Origin: Thalassomonas actiniarum
GTDB lineage: Bacteria; Pseudomonadota; Gammaproteobacteria; Enterobacterales; Alteromonadaceae
Direction: 5' to 3'
Length of the DNA stretch: 64,000 bases
Assembly: GCF_000948975.2 (NCBI RefSeq)
Contig: NZ_CP059735.1
Location: 1,736,001-1,800,000 of the forward strand
The notes beneath the pieces are model-generated. The model was not told the origin of the DNA. It saw nothing but the letters and a program-made list of their open reading frames with translations, and did not search any database. Below, piece by piece: positions 54,799 to 64,000 of the stretch. Numbering within the stretch: position 1 is the first letter of the stretch; each line of letters starts with the position of its first letter. Made by a program: the position numbers and the translations under genes.

Positions 54799-55806
54799 AT
54801 GAAAGAGTTCGAGCTGATAAAGCACTTTTTTGCCGAGCAAATTGTCAAGCGTAAGGACGTGCTGCTGGGCATAGGCGACGATTGCGCCCTGATACAACCG
54901 GGAGAGCGCCAGCATATCGCGGTAACTACAGATACTTTGGTGGCCGGTGTACACTTCCCGCTGGAAACCGAGCCGCGCGCCATAGGGCATAAAGCAATCG
55001 CCGTGAACCTGTCGGATCTGGCGGCGATGGGGGCAGAGCCTGCCTGGGTATCTCTGGCGCTGACGTTACCGGAAGCCGATGAAACCTGGTTAAAGGAGTT
55101 TTGTGCCGGGGTGTTTGAATTATGTGAATACTATAATGTTCAGCTGATTGGCGGCGATACCACCCAGGGGCCGTTAAGTATTACTGTTACCGCCCAGGGG
55201 ATCACGCCGGCAGATAAGTATCTGCTGCGCTCGGGCGCCAAGGCGGGTGACTGGCTCTATGTGACCGGCGAGCTCGGCGATGCGGCACTGGCGTTAAAAC
55301 ACCTGCAGGGCAAGGTAAAGGTGGAAGAGGTTTTTACCGAGCAGGTGATGACTAAGCTCAATTATCCCAAACCGCGCGTGCTGGCGGGCCAGGCCTTGAA
55401 GGAATATGCCTCCTCTGCCATCGACCTGTCAGACGGTTTGATTTCAGACTTGCAGCATATCTGCCAGGCCTCTAAGGTGGGGGCTAATCTGGTGCTTGAT
55501 GCCTTACCCCTGTCTAAGGTGATGACAGATACCCTGGACCAGCAACAGGCCATCGAGCTGGCGTTATCCGGCGGTGATGATTATGAATTGCTGTTCACGG
55601 TTGCCGAAGACAATAAAGTGGGCATGGAAACCTCGCTCGCCCATGCCGGTATTAATATCACCTGTATCGGTCAGATCAACGGCTCGGAAAAGATCACCAC
55701 GACATTGGACAATAAACCTGTGTCTATCGGCTCCCGTGGTTTTGAGCATTTCTCTGATAAAGAGAGTGATAAAGGCGCTGAGCACCAATCAGATCCGCAA
55801 CGTTAA
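54799..55806 (+). CDS. thiL: Thiamine-monophosphate kinase
   Basis: ThiL phosphorylates thiamine monophosphate to thiamine diphosphate, the active cofactor. The 335-residue product has the PurM-like motifs IGDDCALIQP, TDTLVAGVHFP, AVNLSDLAAMGAEPAW and GGDTTQGPLSITVTAQG, and SGGDDYELLFT near the C-terminus. A polar tail of about 15 residues extends beyond the usual end. Its stop overlaps the pgpA ATG (TAATG). Confidence 0.96.
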   Translation: MKEFELIKHFFAEQIVKRKDVLLGIGDDCALIQPGERQHIAVTTDTLVAGVHFPLETEPRAIGHKAIAVNLSDLAAMGAEPAWVSLALTLPEADETWLKEFCAGVFELCEYYNVQLIGGDTTQGPLSITVTAQGITPADKYLLRSGAKAGDWLYVTGELGDAALALKHLQGKVKVEEVFTEQVMTKLNYPKPRVLAGQALKEYASSAIDLSDGLISDLQHICQASKVGANLVLDALPLSKVMTDTLDQQQAIELALSGGDDYELLFTVAEDNKVGMETSLAHAGINITCIGQINGSEKITTTLDNKPVSIGSRGFEHFSDKESDKGAEHQSDPQR

Positions 55807-56282
55807 TGGCAGCAGACAATTCAATGGCAAAATTTACTCTGGCGGATCCGGTGCAGTTCCTGGCACTGGGTTTTGGCTCGGGCCTGGCCCCTAAAGCACC
55901 GGGCACCTTTGGCACGCTTGCCGCCATCCCGGTTTACCTGCTTATGGCCTGGTATCTACCTGTGGCCGCTTATGCGGTGCTAACGCTTGCGATGGCGCTG
56001 GCGGGCATTTATATTTGCCAAAAAGCGGCAGACGCTGCCGGCGTGCACGATCATCCGGCGATTGTCTGGGATGAAATTGTCGGTTTCCTGATCACTATGT
56101 TTATGGTGCCTTTGTCCTGGCAGGCGGTGGTGACAGGTTTTGTGCTGTTTCGCCTGTTTGATATTTTCAAGCCCTGGCCGATTTCCATTGCCGATAAAAA
56201 AGTACACGGCGGTTTCGGCATCATGCTTGACGATGTGCTGGCGGGGGCTTTTGCCTTAATCGTGATGCAGCTGCTCTTCTAA
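55806..56282 (+). CDS. pgpA: Phosphatidylglycerophosphatase A
   Basis: PgpA removes the phosphate from phosphatidylglycerophosphate to give phosphatidylglycerol in the inner membrane. The 158-residue product has FGSGLAPKAPGTFGTLAAIP, the acidic motif HDHPAIVWDEIVGFLITM and RLFDIFKPWPI, with about three or four hydrophobic segments. The ATG overlaps the thiL stop. ATG 55824 is a possible alternative start. A bidirectional terminator follows. Confidence 0.95.
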   Translation: MAADNSMAKFTLADPVQFLALGFGSGLAPKAPGTFGTLAAIPVYLLMAWYLPVAAYAVLTLAMALAGIYICQKAADAAGVHDHPAIVWDEIVGFLITMFMVPLSWQAVVTGFVLFRLFDIFKPWPISIADKKVHGGFGIMLDDVLAGAFALIVMQLLF

Positions 56283-56304
56283 CGTCAGCGAGGGTTTGCT
56301 GAAT

Positions 56305-56340
56305 ACATTAAAAAAGGACCCTAGGGTCCTTTTTTAATGT
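56305..56340. terminator. Bidirectional terminator between pgpA and serA
   Basis: A perfect 36-base palindrome (two 18-base arms) with a GC core GGACCCTAGGGTCC and a six-base A run on the left and T run on the right, so it works on both strands. It separates the convergent genes pgpA (+) and serA (-). Confidence 0.93.
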
Positions 56341-56368
56341 TTGTTTCCTTGCTGGCGCCTTTACCCTG

Positions 56369-57598
56369 TTAGTGTAGAACCCTGGCCTTAAGGGTGCCTT
56401 CCACCTGCTTCAGCTCTTTTAACGCCAACTCGCTGTCCTGGGTTTCAATATCTATCACCACATAACCTATGGCGTCATCGGTTTGCAGGTACTGGGCGGC
56501 GATATTGATATTATGCTGGGCAAACGCCTGGTTAATTTGCGTCAGCACACCCGGCTGGTTTTTATGGATATGCAGCAAACGGCTGGTGCCGGTATGCTCG
56601 GGCAGTGATACTTCCGGGAAATTGACCGCAGATAGGGTCGAACCGTTATCCGAGTATTTCGCCAGTTTAGTGGCTACTTCGATGCCGATATTTTGCTGGG
56701 CTTCTTTGGTACTGCCGCCGATATGGGGGGTGAGGATGACATTGTCAAAGGCGCGCAGCGGAGAAATGAACTCTTCATCATTGCCTTTGGGCTCAACCGG
56801 AAAAACGTCGATGGCGGCGCCCGCCAGATGTTTCGTTTCCAGTGCCGATGCCAGGGCATCGATATCTACTACGGTGCCGCGGGAGGCGTTGATCAAGATT
56901 GCTCCCGGTTTCATCTTCCTGAACTCGGCGCCGGCGATCATATTTTGTGTCTGGCGGTTTTCCGGCACATGCAAGCTGACGACATCGGCTTCCTGCAATA
57001 AACTGCTTAAGTTAGGGGCCTGGCTGGCATTGCCCAGCGGCAACTTGGTTTCAACATCATAGAAGCGCACCCGCATGCCCAGGGTCTCGGCTAAAATGCC
57101 CAGCTGGGTGCCGATATGGCCGTAGCCGATAATGCCCAGGGTTTTGCCCCTGGCTTCCACTGAGCCCGCTGCCGACTTATGCCACACACCGCGATGGGCC
57201 AGGGCACTTTTTTCCGGAATACCGCGCAGCAGCAATAAAATTTCCCCCAATACCAGCTCGGCTACTGAGCGGGTATTGGAGAACGGTGCGTTAAAGACCG
57301 GAATACCGCGCTTTTGCGCCGCCGCCAGCTCAACCTGGTTGGTGCCGATGCAGAAACAGCCGATGGCGGCGAGTTTATTGGCATGGCTGAGTACCTTTTC
57401 GGTGAGCTGGGTACGGGAGCGGATGCCGATAAAGTGGACATCTTTAATTTTTTCAATGAGATCGGCTTCACTCAGGGAAGTTTTAAGATACTCAATATTG
57501 CTATAGCCTTTGGTTTTCAATTCTTCCAGGGCTTTTTCATGCACCCCTTCAAGTAATAAGATCTTAATTTTTTCTTTCGCTAAGGAAGTCTTGCTCAT
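56369..57598 (-). CDS. serA: D-3-phosphoglycerate dehydrogenase
   Basis: SerA oxidises 3-phosphoglycerate to 3-phosphohydroxypyruvate, the first step of serine synthesis. The 409-residue product has the NAD-binding motif LGIIGYGHIGTQLG, the substrate and catalytic regions (ASRGTVVDIDAL; DVFPVEPKG; LTPHIGGSTKEAQ) and a C-terminal ACT domain (LLHIHKNQPGVLTQINQAF) for serine feedback. Length equals E. coli SerA (410). It lies divergently from nothing close: rpiA is further upstream on the same strand, so serA-rpiA may be a conserved neighbour pair. Confidence 0.97.
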   Translation of the reverse strand: MSKTSLAKEKIKILLLEGVHEKALEELKTKGYSNIEYLKTSLSEADLIEKIKDVHFIGIRSRTQLTEKVLSHANKLAAIGCFCIGTNQVELAAAQKRGIPVFNAPFSNTRSVAELVLGEILLLLRGIPEKSALAHRGVWHKSAAGSVEARGKTLGIIGYGHIGTQLGILAETLGMRVRFYDVETKLPLGNASQAPNLSSLLQEADVVSLHVPENRQTQNMIAGAEFRKMKPGAILINASRGTVVDIDALASALETKHLAGAAIDVFPVEPKGNDEEFISPLRAFDNVILTPHIGGSTKEAQQNIGIEVATKLAKYSDNGSTLSAVNFPEVSLPEHTGTSRLLHIHKNQPGVLTQINQAFAQHNINIAAQYLQTDDAIGYVVIDIETQDSELALKELKQVEGTLKARVLH

Positions 57599-57692
57599 GA
57601 TGACACTAATTCTCTTGAAACATTATTATGGATGGCTAGATATCTAAACTAGCATATAGTGCTTAAACTCTAAAGTGTTTTTTTGTTCGGCA

Positions 57693-58355
57693 TTAATTCA
57701 ATTTGCTGACGCTGACGCCTGCCTTAGTGCCGGTTACCAAAATATCGGCGCCGCGATGGGCAAATAAGCCGTTGGTGACCACGCCGACGATGCCGTTGAT
57801 CTTCTCTTCCATCTCAGACGGCGCCGTTAAATTCATGTTATGGACATCAAGAATGACATTGCCGTTGTCTGTGATCACCCCCTGGCGGTAAACGGGATCG
57901 CCGCCGAGTTTGACCAGCTCACGGGCTACATAACTGCGCGCCATCGGGATGACTTCAACCGGCAGGGGGAACTGGCCCAGTACCGGCACCTGCTTGGAGT
58001 CGTCGGCAATACAGATAAAGGTTTTCGCTACGGCAGCAACAATTTTCTCCCGGGTCAGGGCAGCGCCGCCGCCTTTGATCATTTGCAGGTGCTCAGTTAC
58101 TTCATCGGCGCCGTCGATATAAACATCAAGCACATCAACCGAGTTTAAATCGAATACCTCGATGCCATGGGCCTCAAGCCGTCTGCTAGACTCTTCCGAG
58201 CTGGAAACCGCGCCGCGGATACGCTCTTTGATGGTCGCCAGGGCATCAATAAAGTGGTTAACCGTGCTGCCGGTCCCGACACCGACTATGGTATCATTGT
58301 CGATAAAGTCCAATGCCTTAACCGCTGCCGCTTTTTTCATTTCATCTTGAGTCAT
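57693..58355 (-). CDS. rpiA: Ribose-5-phosphate isomerase A
   Basis: RpiA interconverts ribose 5-phosphate and ribulose 5-phosphate. The 220-residue product begins [18 protein letters not shown] and has the phosphate-binding [42 protein letters not shown] and [21 protein letters not shown]. The frame continues upstream to 58400, but ATG 58355 gives the E. coli-like start and has CAGG before it. It is followed by serA on the same strand, as in many gammaproteobacteria. Confidence 0.96.
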   Translation of the reverse strand: MTQDEMKKAAAVKALDFIDNDTIVGVGTGSTVNHFIDALATIKERIRGAVSSSEESSRRLEAHGIEVFDLNSVDVLDVYIDGADEVTEHLQMIKGGGAALTREKIVAAVAKTFICIADDSKQVPVLGQFPLPVEVIPMARSYVARELVKLGGDPVYRQGVITDNGNVILDVHNMNLTAPSEMEEKINGIVGVVTNGLFAHRGADILVTGTKAGVSVSKLN

Positions 58356-58458
58356 AATCAACCTGCTGTTGTAGTGCTGAAGGGGGAAAATTTTGCGCAT
58401 GATTATAACAGCGCAAATGTCGCAATTGTGCTTTTTTTACCGGCATTTGATAAAAAGC

Positions 58459-59073
58459 CTATTCGCACTGATAAACCTTGCCGGGGGTGATAATTTCCGG
58501 GATAGGCACATCCCAATACTCGGAAGGGATTTTCTCTACCCGCTGGCAGTCATGGGCCAGGCCGATAGGGTGCAGTTTAGTGCTTTCCCCGCTTTGGTGG
58601 CGGCGGTGCCACTTTTCCAGGGTACGGTCATAAAAGCCGCCGCCCATGCCGAGGCGGTCGCCGCTTAAATCAAAAGCAACCAGGGGGGTTAATAAGACAT
58701 CGAGCTGATCGACGGGGCAAATTTTTTGCAAATCCAGTTTCGGCTCTGTGATGCCTAAATGATTCACTGTCATCGCCGTGTCCTGATCATAGTGAAGGAA
58801 TAATAATTGCCCCTTGGAAAACGGGTGCAGCACCGGCAAATAAACGGTTTTCCCTTGCTGCCAGCACCAGTGGATAAAGGGCAGGGTATTTATTTCACTG
58901 TCGTTGGCCAGATAAATGGCAAGTTTGTCGGCGCCATTAATCACCGGGTGTTGGCTTAACTGCTCCAATAGCAATTCGGCCGCTTGGTTTTGTTGCTGTG
59001 GGGTCAGGGCCTGCCTGCGTTTACGCACCAGTTGTCTTAATTGTTGACGGGAAAGGGTCACGTTTTTTGCCAA
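58459..59073 (-). CDS. fau: 5-formyltetrahydrofolate cyclo-ligase
   Basis: This enzyme (Fau/YgfA) converts 5-formyl-THF to 5,10-methenyl-THF with ATP. The 204-residue product has the basic N-terminus (RQQLRQLVRKRRQALTPQQ), a central substrate region (LAIYLANDSEINTLPFIHW; VYLPVLHP) and the signature GDRLGMGGGFYDRTLEKW. The start may be TTG 59073 or GTG 59061; neither has a clear ribosome site. In E. coli the 6S RNA gene lies just upstream, but here that place holds only the terminator of the peptide transporter. Confidence 0.94.
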   Translation of the reverse strand: MAKNVTLSRQQLRQLVRKRRQALTPQQQNQAAELLLEQLSQHPVINGADKLAIYLANDSEINTLPFIHWCWQQGKTVYLPVLHPFSKGQLLFLHYDQDTAMTVNHLGITEPKLDLQKICPVDQLDVLLTPLVAFDLSGDRLGMGGGFYDRTLEKWHRRHQSGESTKLHPIGLAHDCQRVEKIPSEYWDVPIPEIITPGKVYQCE

Positions 59074-59154
59074 GGTAAAAGTGTCAGGTGGCTGTTATAT
59101 CAAAATCAAGCGATGAAGAGAAGCGGCAGTCTCAGGCAGGCTTTAACAGCAGGC

Positions 59155-59190
59155 AAAAAAAAAGAGCAGCGATAACGGCTGCTCTTTTTT
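59155..59190 (-). terminator. Intrinsic terminator after the peptide transporter
   Basis: Stem GAGCAGC (59164-59170) with GCTGCTC (59178-59184), flanked by a long A run on the left and six T on the right, so on the - strand it ends in a long T tract. It lies just downstream of the transporter stop and could also act from the other side. Confidence 0.88.
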
Positions 59191-59207
59191 CGGGGTAAAA
59201 CTAAGAA

Positions 59208-60656
59208 TTAGTTATGGCTTTCAGGCATGGCTTCATGCGTACCTGTCACAGACAACTCTTCTTCAAGTTTCTCTTCCATATCATGGTGATTATCACCTTC
59301 TGCGCCGTGCATCCAGGCAACTAATTTATTTGCGCTTAAGAAAATAATCACGGCGGTCACTAACGCGGCACCACCGACAGACATAAAGATGGTACCGGCA
59401 TTTTCAACCTGCTGTTCACCTTCACCGACGAATTGCCCGATAAAGGCGGCCAGTTTATTGGAAAGTGCGGTAAAGAAGAACCAGGCACCCATCAATAACG
59501 AGGTAAATTTAACAGGAGCAAGTTTTGATACCAGAGATAAACCGATAGGGGATAAGCATAATTCGCCTAAGGTATGGAACAGGTAAGCAAAAACCAGGAA
59601 CAACATGCTGACTTTAACAGAAGTATCGCCGCCTTGTACCATAGTCGCCCACACCATTACGAAAAAGCCAAGTGCCAAAAATACCATGGCCAGGGCGAAT
59701 TTCACCGGTGAGGTCGGTTCTTTAGTATCCATCTTGATCCAGATAGAGGCCACAACCGGGGCAAGCAGGATAATAAACATAGCGTTTAATGACTGGAACC
59801 AGGAAGCCGGTACTTCAAAGCCCATGAAATCACGGTCGGTGAACTGGGAAGCATAAATATTAAATAAGCCGCCCGCCTGTTCAAAACCGGCCCAGAAAAT
59901 CACCGAGAATACACTCATGATCAGGATAACTTTCGTACGGTCTTTTTCTTCTTTAGTCAGTGCTCTTGCTTTTAGCTCTTCTTTGCTGTTGGCGCCGGCT
60001 TTTTTCGCCGAAGGTACCACACCGATTTCGCCTAAATATTTATTGGCCAGGGTAAGTTGTAAGAATAAACCGATAAGCATACCACAACCGGCAGCGATAA
60101 AGCCGTAATGCCAGTTAACCTGCTCGCCTAAGTAACCGACGATTAGCGGCGATAGGAAGGCACCTAAGTTGATACCCATATAGAAGATGGTGAAAGCACC
60201 GTCACGACGGTGATCGCCGTCTTCATAGAGTTCACCGACTAAGCTGGAAACATTGGCTTTAAATAAACCGTTACCGCAACAGATAAGGATCAGGCCAAGA
60301 TAGAAGACGTTCTCTTCCATGCCGGTGATCATGGTTTTTGGGATACCTAAGGTGAAGTAACCTAAGGAAAACAGTATGCCACCCAGGATAATGGCTTTAC
60401 GCTGGCCGATAAAGTTATCGGCTAACCAGCCACCTATCATAGGGGTCAGATATACCGCCATGGTAAAGGTACCGTATAAGCCTAAAGCCTCTCCGGTTGT
60501 CCAGCCAAAGCCGCCGTTTTCGACTGTTGCTACCAAATACAGTACCAGTAGGGCGCGCATGCCGTAATAACCAAAACGTTCCCACATTTCGGTACCGAAT
60601 AAGAGGAAGAGTCCTTTCGGGTGACCTAGAAACGTCCCCGTCGTAGGTTTATTCAT
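59208..60656 (-). CDS. POT/PTR-family proton-dependent peptide transporter
   Basis: A di/tripeptide:proton symporter of the inner membrane. The 482-residue product begins MNKPTTGTFLGHPKGLFLLFGTEMWERFGYYGMRALLVLYL, which contains the POT ExxERF motif (EMWERF), and has about 12-14 membrane segments, including GGWLADNFIGQRKAII and the second signature FTIFYMGINLGAFLSPLIVGYL. The frame continues upstream to 60734, but AGGA before ATG 60656 and the family N-terminus favour the latter. The C-terminal tail is acidic. Related to DtpA-type proteins. Confidence 0.93.
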   Translation of the reverse strand: MNKPTTGTFLGHPKGLFLLFGTEMWERFGYYGMRALLVLYLVATVENGGFGWTTGEALGLYGTFTMAVYLTPMIGGWLADNFIGQRKAIILGGILFSLGYFTLGIPKTMITGMEENVFYLGLILICCGNGLFKANVSSLVGELYEDGDHRRDGAFTIFYMGINLGAFLSPLIVGYLGEQVNWHYGFIAAGCGMLIGLFLQLTLANKYLGEIGVVPSAKKAGANSKEELKARALTKEEKDRTKVILIMSVFSVIFWAGFEQAGGLFNIYASQFTDRDFMGFEVPASWFQSLNAMFIILLAPVVASIWIKMDTKEPTSPVKFALAMVFLALGFFVMVWATMVQGGDTSVKVSMLFLVFAYLFHTLGELCLSPIGLSLVSKLAPVKFTSLLMGAWFFFTALSNKLAAFIGQFVGEGEQQVENAGTIFMSVGGAALVTAVIIFLSANKLVAWMHGAEGDNHHDMEEKLEEELSVTGTHEAMPESHN

Positions 60657-61091
60657 ATAATTATCCTTTCCAAAACATTTTTCTAATGTAATAAGTACAG
60701 CCGGTGTTATACCTGTGCTGGCGCCTAAACGCAAGTGCTAAGCGGTGATAGGGCTGAATTATCGGTTGAAATGTTACCGCCTGATTTTCATCTTGGCAGG
60801 GATAATGTCAGCAATAACAGCTGATAACTGTGAAAAAGTATGCAAAAAGCGCGCATATTATCGATCTTTGTCTATGTAGGGTGCTTTCATGCCTTAACTG
60901 CGTGGGCATATAGCAGCAGGAGGTTTTTTAAGGCTTTTTCTCTAAAAAGTATCGGCTTGCACATTGGTCTTTTCGTTTTCAGTGATATAATGCGCCCCTT
61001 AAGGCAGATGAAAGCCTGAATTGAACATGTTTTTTCAGATGTTATTATTGTTTGGTTTTTTCGCTCTCCCAGATATTTTGCAGGAATTTTA
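60657..61091. promoter_or_regulatory. Divergent promoter region of the transporter and ugd
   Basis: A 435-base gap between divergent genes. For ugd there is a strong candidate: the extended -10 TGATATAAT (60983-60991), with TTGGTC (60964-60969) 16 bases before TATAAT, about 100 bases from the start codon. An AGGC/GCCT inverted repeat lies in the leader near 61001-61017. No promoter was fixed for the transporter. No ops element was found. Confidence 0.5.
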
Positions 61092-62432
61092 ATGAAAGTT
61101 ACCGTATTCGGAATTGGTTATGTCGGCCTGGTACAGGCGGCTATTTTAGCCTCTGTAGGCCATGATGTGCTTTGTGTTGATGTTGATCAAAGTAAAGTAG
61201 ATAATTTAAAAAAGGGCATTATCCCAATTTATGAACCTGGATTAACTCCTATCGTTGAAGAAACCACTCAAAATGGCCTGTTAAACTTTACCACAGACGC
61301 CGCTGCCGGGGTCGCACACGGTAAGATTCAATTTATTGCCGTAGGGACACCGCCGGATGAAGACGGATCAGCGGATTTAAAATACGTCTTGGCGGTGGCC
61401 GAAACCATTGCCAGCCACATGAATGAGCCTAAATTTATTATCGATAAGTCCACTGTGCCTGTGGGCACGGCGGATAAAGTCACGGCAAAAGTTGCCGAAG
61501 TCCTGGCCGGACGTAATCTTAGCCTGGATTTTGATGTCGTTTCCAACCCGGAATTTTTAAAAGAAGGGGCAGCGGTTAATGACTGCATGAAACCGGACCG
61601 TATTGTGGTCGGCACCGACAGTCAGGCTGCCCGAGATGCCATGACCGAGCTCTATGCACCTTTTAACCGCAATCATGACCGTATGATCTTTATGGATGTG
61701 CGCTCGGCCGAGCTGACCAAGTATGCCGCTAACTGCATGCTGGCAACGAAAATCTCCTTTATGAATGAAATGTCTAACCTGGCAGAATTATTAGGCGCAG
61801 ATATCGAAGCAGTACGCCACGGCATAGGTTCGGACACCCGTATCGGTTACCAGTTTATTTATCCCGGCTGCGGCTATGGCGGCTCCTGTTTCCCCAAAGA
61901 TGTCCAGGCACTGGTACGCACCGCCCACGGTATTGAATATCAGCCGGCCCTGTTGGAAGCGGTTGAATCGGTAAACGCCGCACAAAAACAAAAACTGTTT
62001 AAAAACTTAAGTCATTATTTTAAGGGTGATTTAAAAGGCAAAACCATCGCTTTATGGGGCTTGTCCTTTAAGCCGCAAACCGACGATATGCGTGAAGCCT
62101 CTTCCCGGGTGCTGATGGAAGCCTTGTGGCAGGCGGGCGCTAAGGTACAGGCTTTTGATCCCGAAGCTATGGAAGAATGTCAGCGTATTTATGGCGATAG
62201 CCAGGAGCTGGCCCTGGTTGGCACCAAAGAGTCGGCCTTAAAAGGCGCCGATGCCCTGGTGATCTGTACCGAGTGGAGCCAGTTCCGTGCACCGGACTTT
62301 GATTTGATCGCTTCAAGCCTGACCCATCCGGTGATTGTTGACGGCAGAAACCTTTATGATCCCAAGCTGTTAAAGGATAAAGGTTTTGCTTATTACGCCA
62401 TCGGGCGTGGTGAAAGTGTTCAAGCCGGTTAA
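61092..62432 (+). CDS. ugd: UDP-glucose 6-dehydrogenase
   Basis: Ugd makes UDP-glucuronate from UDP-glucose in two NAD-dependent steps. The 446-residue product has the N-terminal NAD site ([20 protein letters not shown]), the substrate-binding region, the catalytic cysteine in [18 protein letters not shown] and the C-terminal UDP-binding domain ([19 protein letters not shown]). It is longer than the 388-residue E. coli enzyme, and is of the larger type. galU, which makes its substrate, follows 42 bases later, so the pair supplies glucuronate for surface glycans. Confidence 0.96.
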   Translation: MKVTVFGIGYVGLVQAAILASVGHDVLCVDVDQSKVDNLKKGIIPIYEPGLTPIVEETTQNGLLNFTTDAAAGVAHGKIQFIAVGTPPDEDGSADLKYVLAVAETIASHMNEPKFIIDKSTVPVGTADKVTAKVAEVLAGRNLSLDFDVVSNPEFLKEGAAVNDCMKPDRIVVGTDSQAARDAMTELYAPFNRNHDRMIFMDVRSAELTKYAANCMLATKISFMNEMSNLAELLGADIEAVRHGIGSDTRIGYQFIYPGCGYGGSCFPKDVQALVRTAHGIEYQPALLEAVESVNAAQKQKLFKNLSHYFKGDLKGKTIALWGLSFKPQTDDMREASSRVLMEALWQAGAKVQAFDPEAMEECQRIYGDSQELALVGTKESALKGADALVICTEWSQFRAPDFDLIASSLTHPVIVDGRNLYDPKLLKDKGFAYYAIGRGESVQAG

Positions 62433-62474
62433 ATCATAAATAATATTACTATTTTTACTTTTTAAGGGACTTAG

Positions 62475-63371
62475 ATGTCTGAGAAAATCACCAAAGCAGT
62501 TATCCCCGTTGCCGGATTGGGTACGCGCATGTTGCCGGCCACCAAAGCCATTCCAAAAGAGATGCTGCCGATAGTTGATAAACCGTTGATCCAGTATATC
62601 GTCAATGAATGTGTTGATGCCGGCATTAAAGAGATAGTCCTGGTCACTCATTCGTCAAAAAATGCCATCGAAAACCATTTTGATAAATCATTCGAACTGG
62701 AAACGACGCTGGAAAACAGGGTAAAACGCCAGTTGCTGGACGAAATTCAAGCGATATGCCCGAAAGATGTGACTATCATGCATGTCCGCCAGGGAGAAGC
62801 CAAAGGCCTTGGTCACGCGGTATTAAAAGCGCGGCCACTGGTTGGCAACGAACCTTTTGTTGTTGTGTTGCCGGATGTGATCCTGGATGATGCCAGCGCC
62901 GATTTGAAAACCGAAAACCTGACCGCTATGTTATCCCGCTATAATGAGTCGGGTTTTAGCCAGATCATGGTTGAACCTGTACCAAAAGAGCTGGTAAGCA
63001 ACTATGGAGTCGCAGATTGCGAGGGGCATCAATTACAGCCGGGTGAGTCGAAAATTATGACCGCGGTTGTCGAAAAGCCTGCGGTTGAGGATGCACCTTC
63101 TAACCTGGCGGTAGTCGGCCGTTATGTGTTATCGGCACAGATTTGGGATTTACTGGCATTAACACCGCCCGGTGCCGGTGATGAAATTCAGCTGACCGAT
63201 GCCATTGCCAGCTTGATGAATGTTGAAGTGGTGGAAGCTTTCCATATGACGGGCAAGTCCCATGATTGCGGCTCCAAGCTTGGTTATATGCAGGCCAATG
63301 TCGAATATGCCTTACGTCACCCTGAACTGGCGCATGGTTTTAAAGATTTCCTGAAAACCCTTAAGCTGTAA
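62475..63371 (+). CDS. galU: UTP-glucose-1-phosphate uridylyltransferase
   Basis: GalU makes UDP-glucose from UTP and glucose 1-phosphate. The 298-residue product has the nucleotidyltransferase signature [23 protein letters not shown], then [29 protein letters not shown] and [10 protein letters not shown], all typical of GalU. Its AAGGGAC ribosome site is well spaced. It is very probably co-transcribed with ugd. Confidence 0.97.
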   Translation: MSEKITKAVIPVAGLGTRMLPATKAIPKEMLPIVDKPLIQYIVNECVDAGIKEIVLVTHSSKNAIENHFDKSFELETTLENRVKRQLLDEIQAICPKDVTIMHVRQGEAKGLGHAVLKARPLVGNEPFVVVLPDVILDDASADLKTENLTAMLSRYNESGFSQIMVEPVPKELVSNYGVADCEGHQLQPGESKIMTAVVEKPAVEDAPSNLAVVGRYVLSAQIWDLLALTPPGAGDEIQLTDAIASLMNVEVVEAFHMTGKSHDCGSKLGYMQANVEYALRHPELAHGFKDFLKTLKL

Positions 63372-63398
63372 TTCTATTTCTATCCCGATTACCTTTTA

Positions 63399-63428
63399 AA
63401 ATATTCCATGCCCCGCCATGGAATATTT
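63399..63428. terminator. Hairpin between galU and pgi
   Basis: A perfect 12-bp stem, AAATATTCCATG with CATGGAATATTT, loop CCCCGC, 27 bases after the galU stop. The following bases (CTTGTTATC) are a poor T tract, so it may be a partial terminator or a processing site. Confidence 0.5.
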
Positions 63429-63456
63429 CTTGTTATCAAACAAAGGCCTGCCAATT

Positions 63457-64000
63457 GTGAATAAGGATATAAAAAACCTTAGCTCCCTTGCTGAGAATGC
63501 CAAACAACGTCAAATTCATGCATTATTTGAACAGCCGGGCAGAGCCGGGCAATTTTCTTTGAGCGCCGGCGGACTGTTTCTTGATTATTCTAAGCAAAAC
63601 ATCACCCGAGATGAAGTTAACAGCCTGATCGGCTGGGCAAAGAGCCAGTCGCTTGAGAAAAAAGTGGCTGATATGTTTACCGGTAAGCAAATCAATGTCA
63701 CCGAAAAACGTGCGGTGCTCCATACCGTGCTCAGGGCGCCGGCCAAAGTGCAGCAGGAAGTTCTGGGAGAGAGGGCTGAAGAGCTGGCTGCGGCTGAACG
63801 GCAAATGGCTGCTATAGTCAATAAACTTTGCTCCGGTACGCTGTCAGCGGGCGGTGGTGAAAAGATCAGCCATGTTTTAGCCATAGGCATAGGCGGCTCT
63901 TATTACGGTATTAAAACAGCCCTGACGGCGCTTGAGCCCTTCCATAACACAGGGTTAAAGGTTGAGGTCCTGGCCAATATCGACGGCGGCGCCCTGATGG
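63457..64000 (+). CDS. pgi: Glucose-6-phosphate isomerase, N-terminal part
   Basis: Pgi interconverts glucose 6-phosphate and fructose 6-phosphate. The open frame runs from GTG 63457 to the window end (181 codons) and shows the Pgi elements LFLDYSKQNIT, INVTEKRAVLHTVLRAP and HVLAIGIGGSYYG (usually GIGGSDLGP). The remaining two thirds of the gene lie outside the window. It follows galU at 85 bases. The replacement of the usual GGSDLG by GGSYYG is a mild departure. Confidence 0.93.
   Translation, partial: MNKDIKNLSSLAENAKQRQIHALFEQPGRAGQFSLSAGGLFLDYSKQNITRDEVNSLIGWAKSQSLEKKVADMFTGKQINVTEKRAVLHTVLRAPAKVQQEVLGERAEELAAAERQMAAIVNKLCSGTLSAGGGEKISHVLAIGIGGSYYGIKTALTALEPFHNTGLKVEVLANIDGGALM

Noticed and set aside
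59074-59207. Possible 6S RNA (ssrS) gene next to fau
   Set aside because: In E. coli ssrS lies just upstream of ygfA/fau, but this gap is only 134 bases and is mostly the terminator of the peptide transporter; no long 6S-like hairpin is seen.

Overview
The window reads as chromosomal DNA of a marine gammaproteobacterium, most likely of the order Alteromonadales and possibly the Colwelliaceae (Thalassomonas, Thalassotalea or Colwellia type). The reasons are a single polar-flagellum and chemotaxis block in the Vibrio/Pseudomonas/Shewanella gene order, a ribH-nusB-thiL-pgpA block, and a large surface locus with sulfotransferases. The taxonomic placement is inference from gene order and protein style. 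No rRNA, tRNA or CRISPR array was recognised.

Region 1 (1-16567, + strand) is the end of the late flagellar and chemotaxis cluster: fliQ (3' end), fliR, a possible 49-codon ORF, flhB, flhA, flhF, flhG, fliA, cheY, cheZ, cheA, cheB, a MotC/MotD-type stator pair, the polar-array partition genes parC and parP, cheW and a DUF2802 gene. FlhF and FlhG set the place and number of flagella; ParC and ParP put chemotaxis arrays at the pole. A -24/-12 promoter before flhA and a sigma-28-like promoter before cheW fit this regulon.

Region 2 (16568-32257, + strand) starts the cell-surface block: mlaA, a 913-residue outer-membrane SLBB exporter, a WecA-type initiating transferase, and then a compact type II secretion-like operon of eleven genes (gspG-E-F-H-I-J-K-L-M, a small inner-membrane protein in the place of GspC/N, and a lipoprotein secretin gspD).

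Region 3 (32258-34754) is a long, structured leader followed by one highly biased, secreted, acidic Thr/Ala/Asp-rich protein of 571 residues that looks like a gammaproteobacterial S-layer protein. It ends at a strong terminator. The dedicated T2SS next to it is the most interesting arrangement in the window: a probable S-layer secretion system.

Region 4 (34814-53344) is a polysaccharide locus: a TPR-SGNH protein, a TPR-sulfotransferase, three further sulfotransferases, five glycosyltransferases, two Wzx-type flippases, a Wzz-type chain-length protein and an EpsG/Wzy-type polymerase. An IS5-family (IS427-like) element with a matching CTAG flank sits between wzx and a glycosyltransferase. The content points to a sulfated surface glycan made by a Wzx/Wzy route, which could anchor or decorate the S-layer.

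Region 5 (53345-64000) is housekeeping: ribH-nusB-thiL-pgpA (+), then serA, rpiA, fau and a POT peptide transporter (-), and finally ugd, galU and the 5' part of pgi (+). The last three supply UDP-glucose and UDP-glucuronate and so may also serve the surface glycans.
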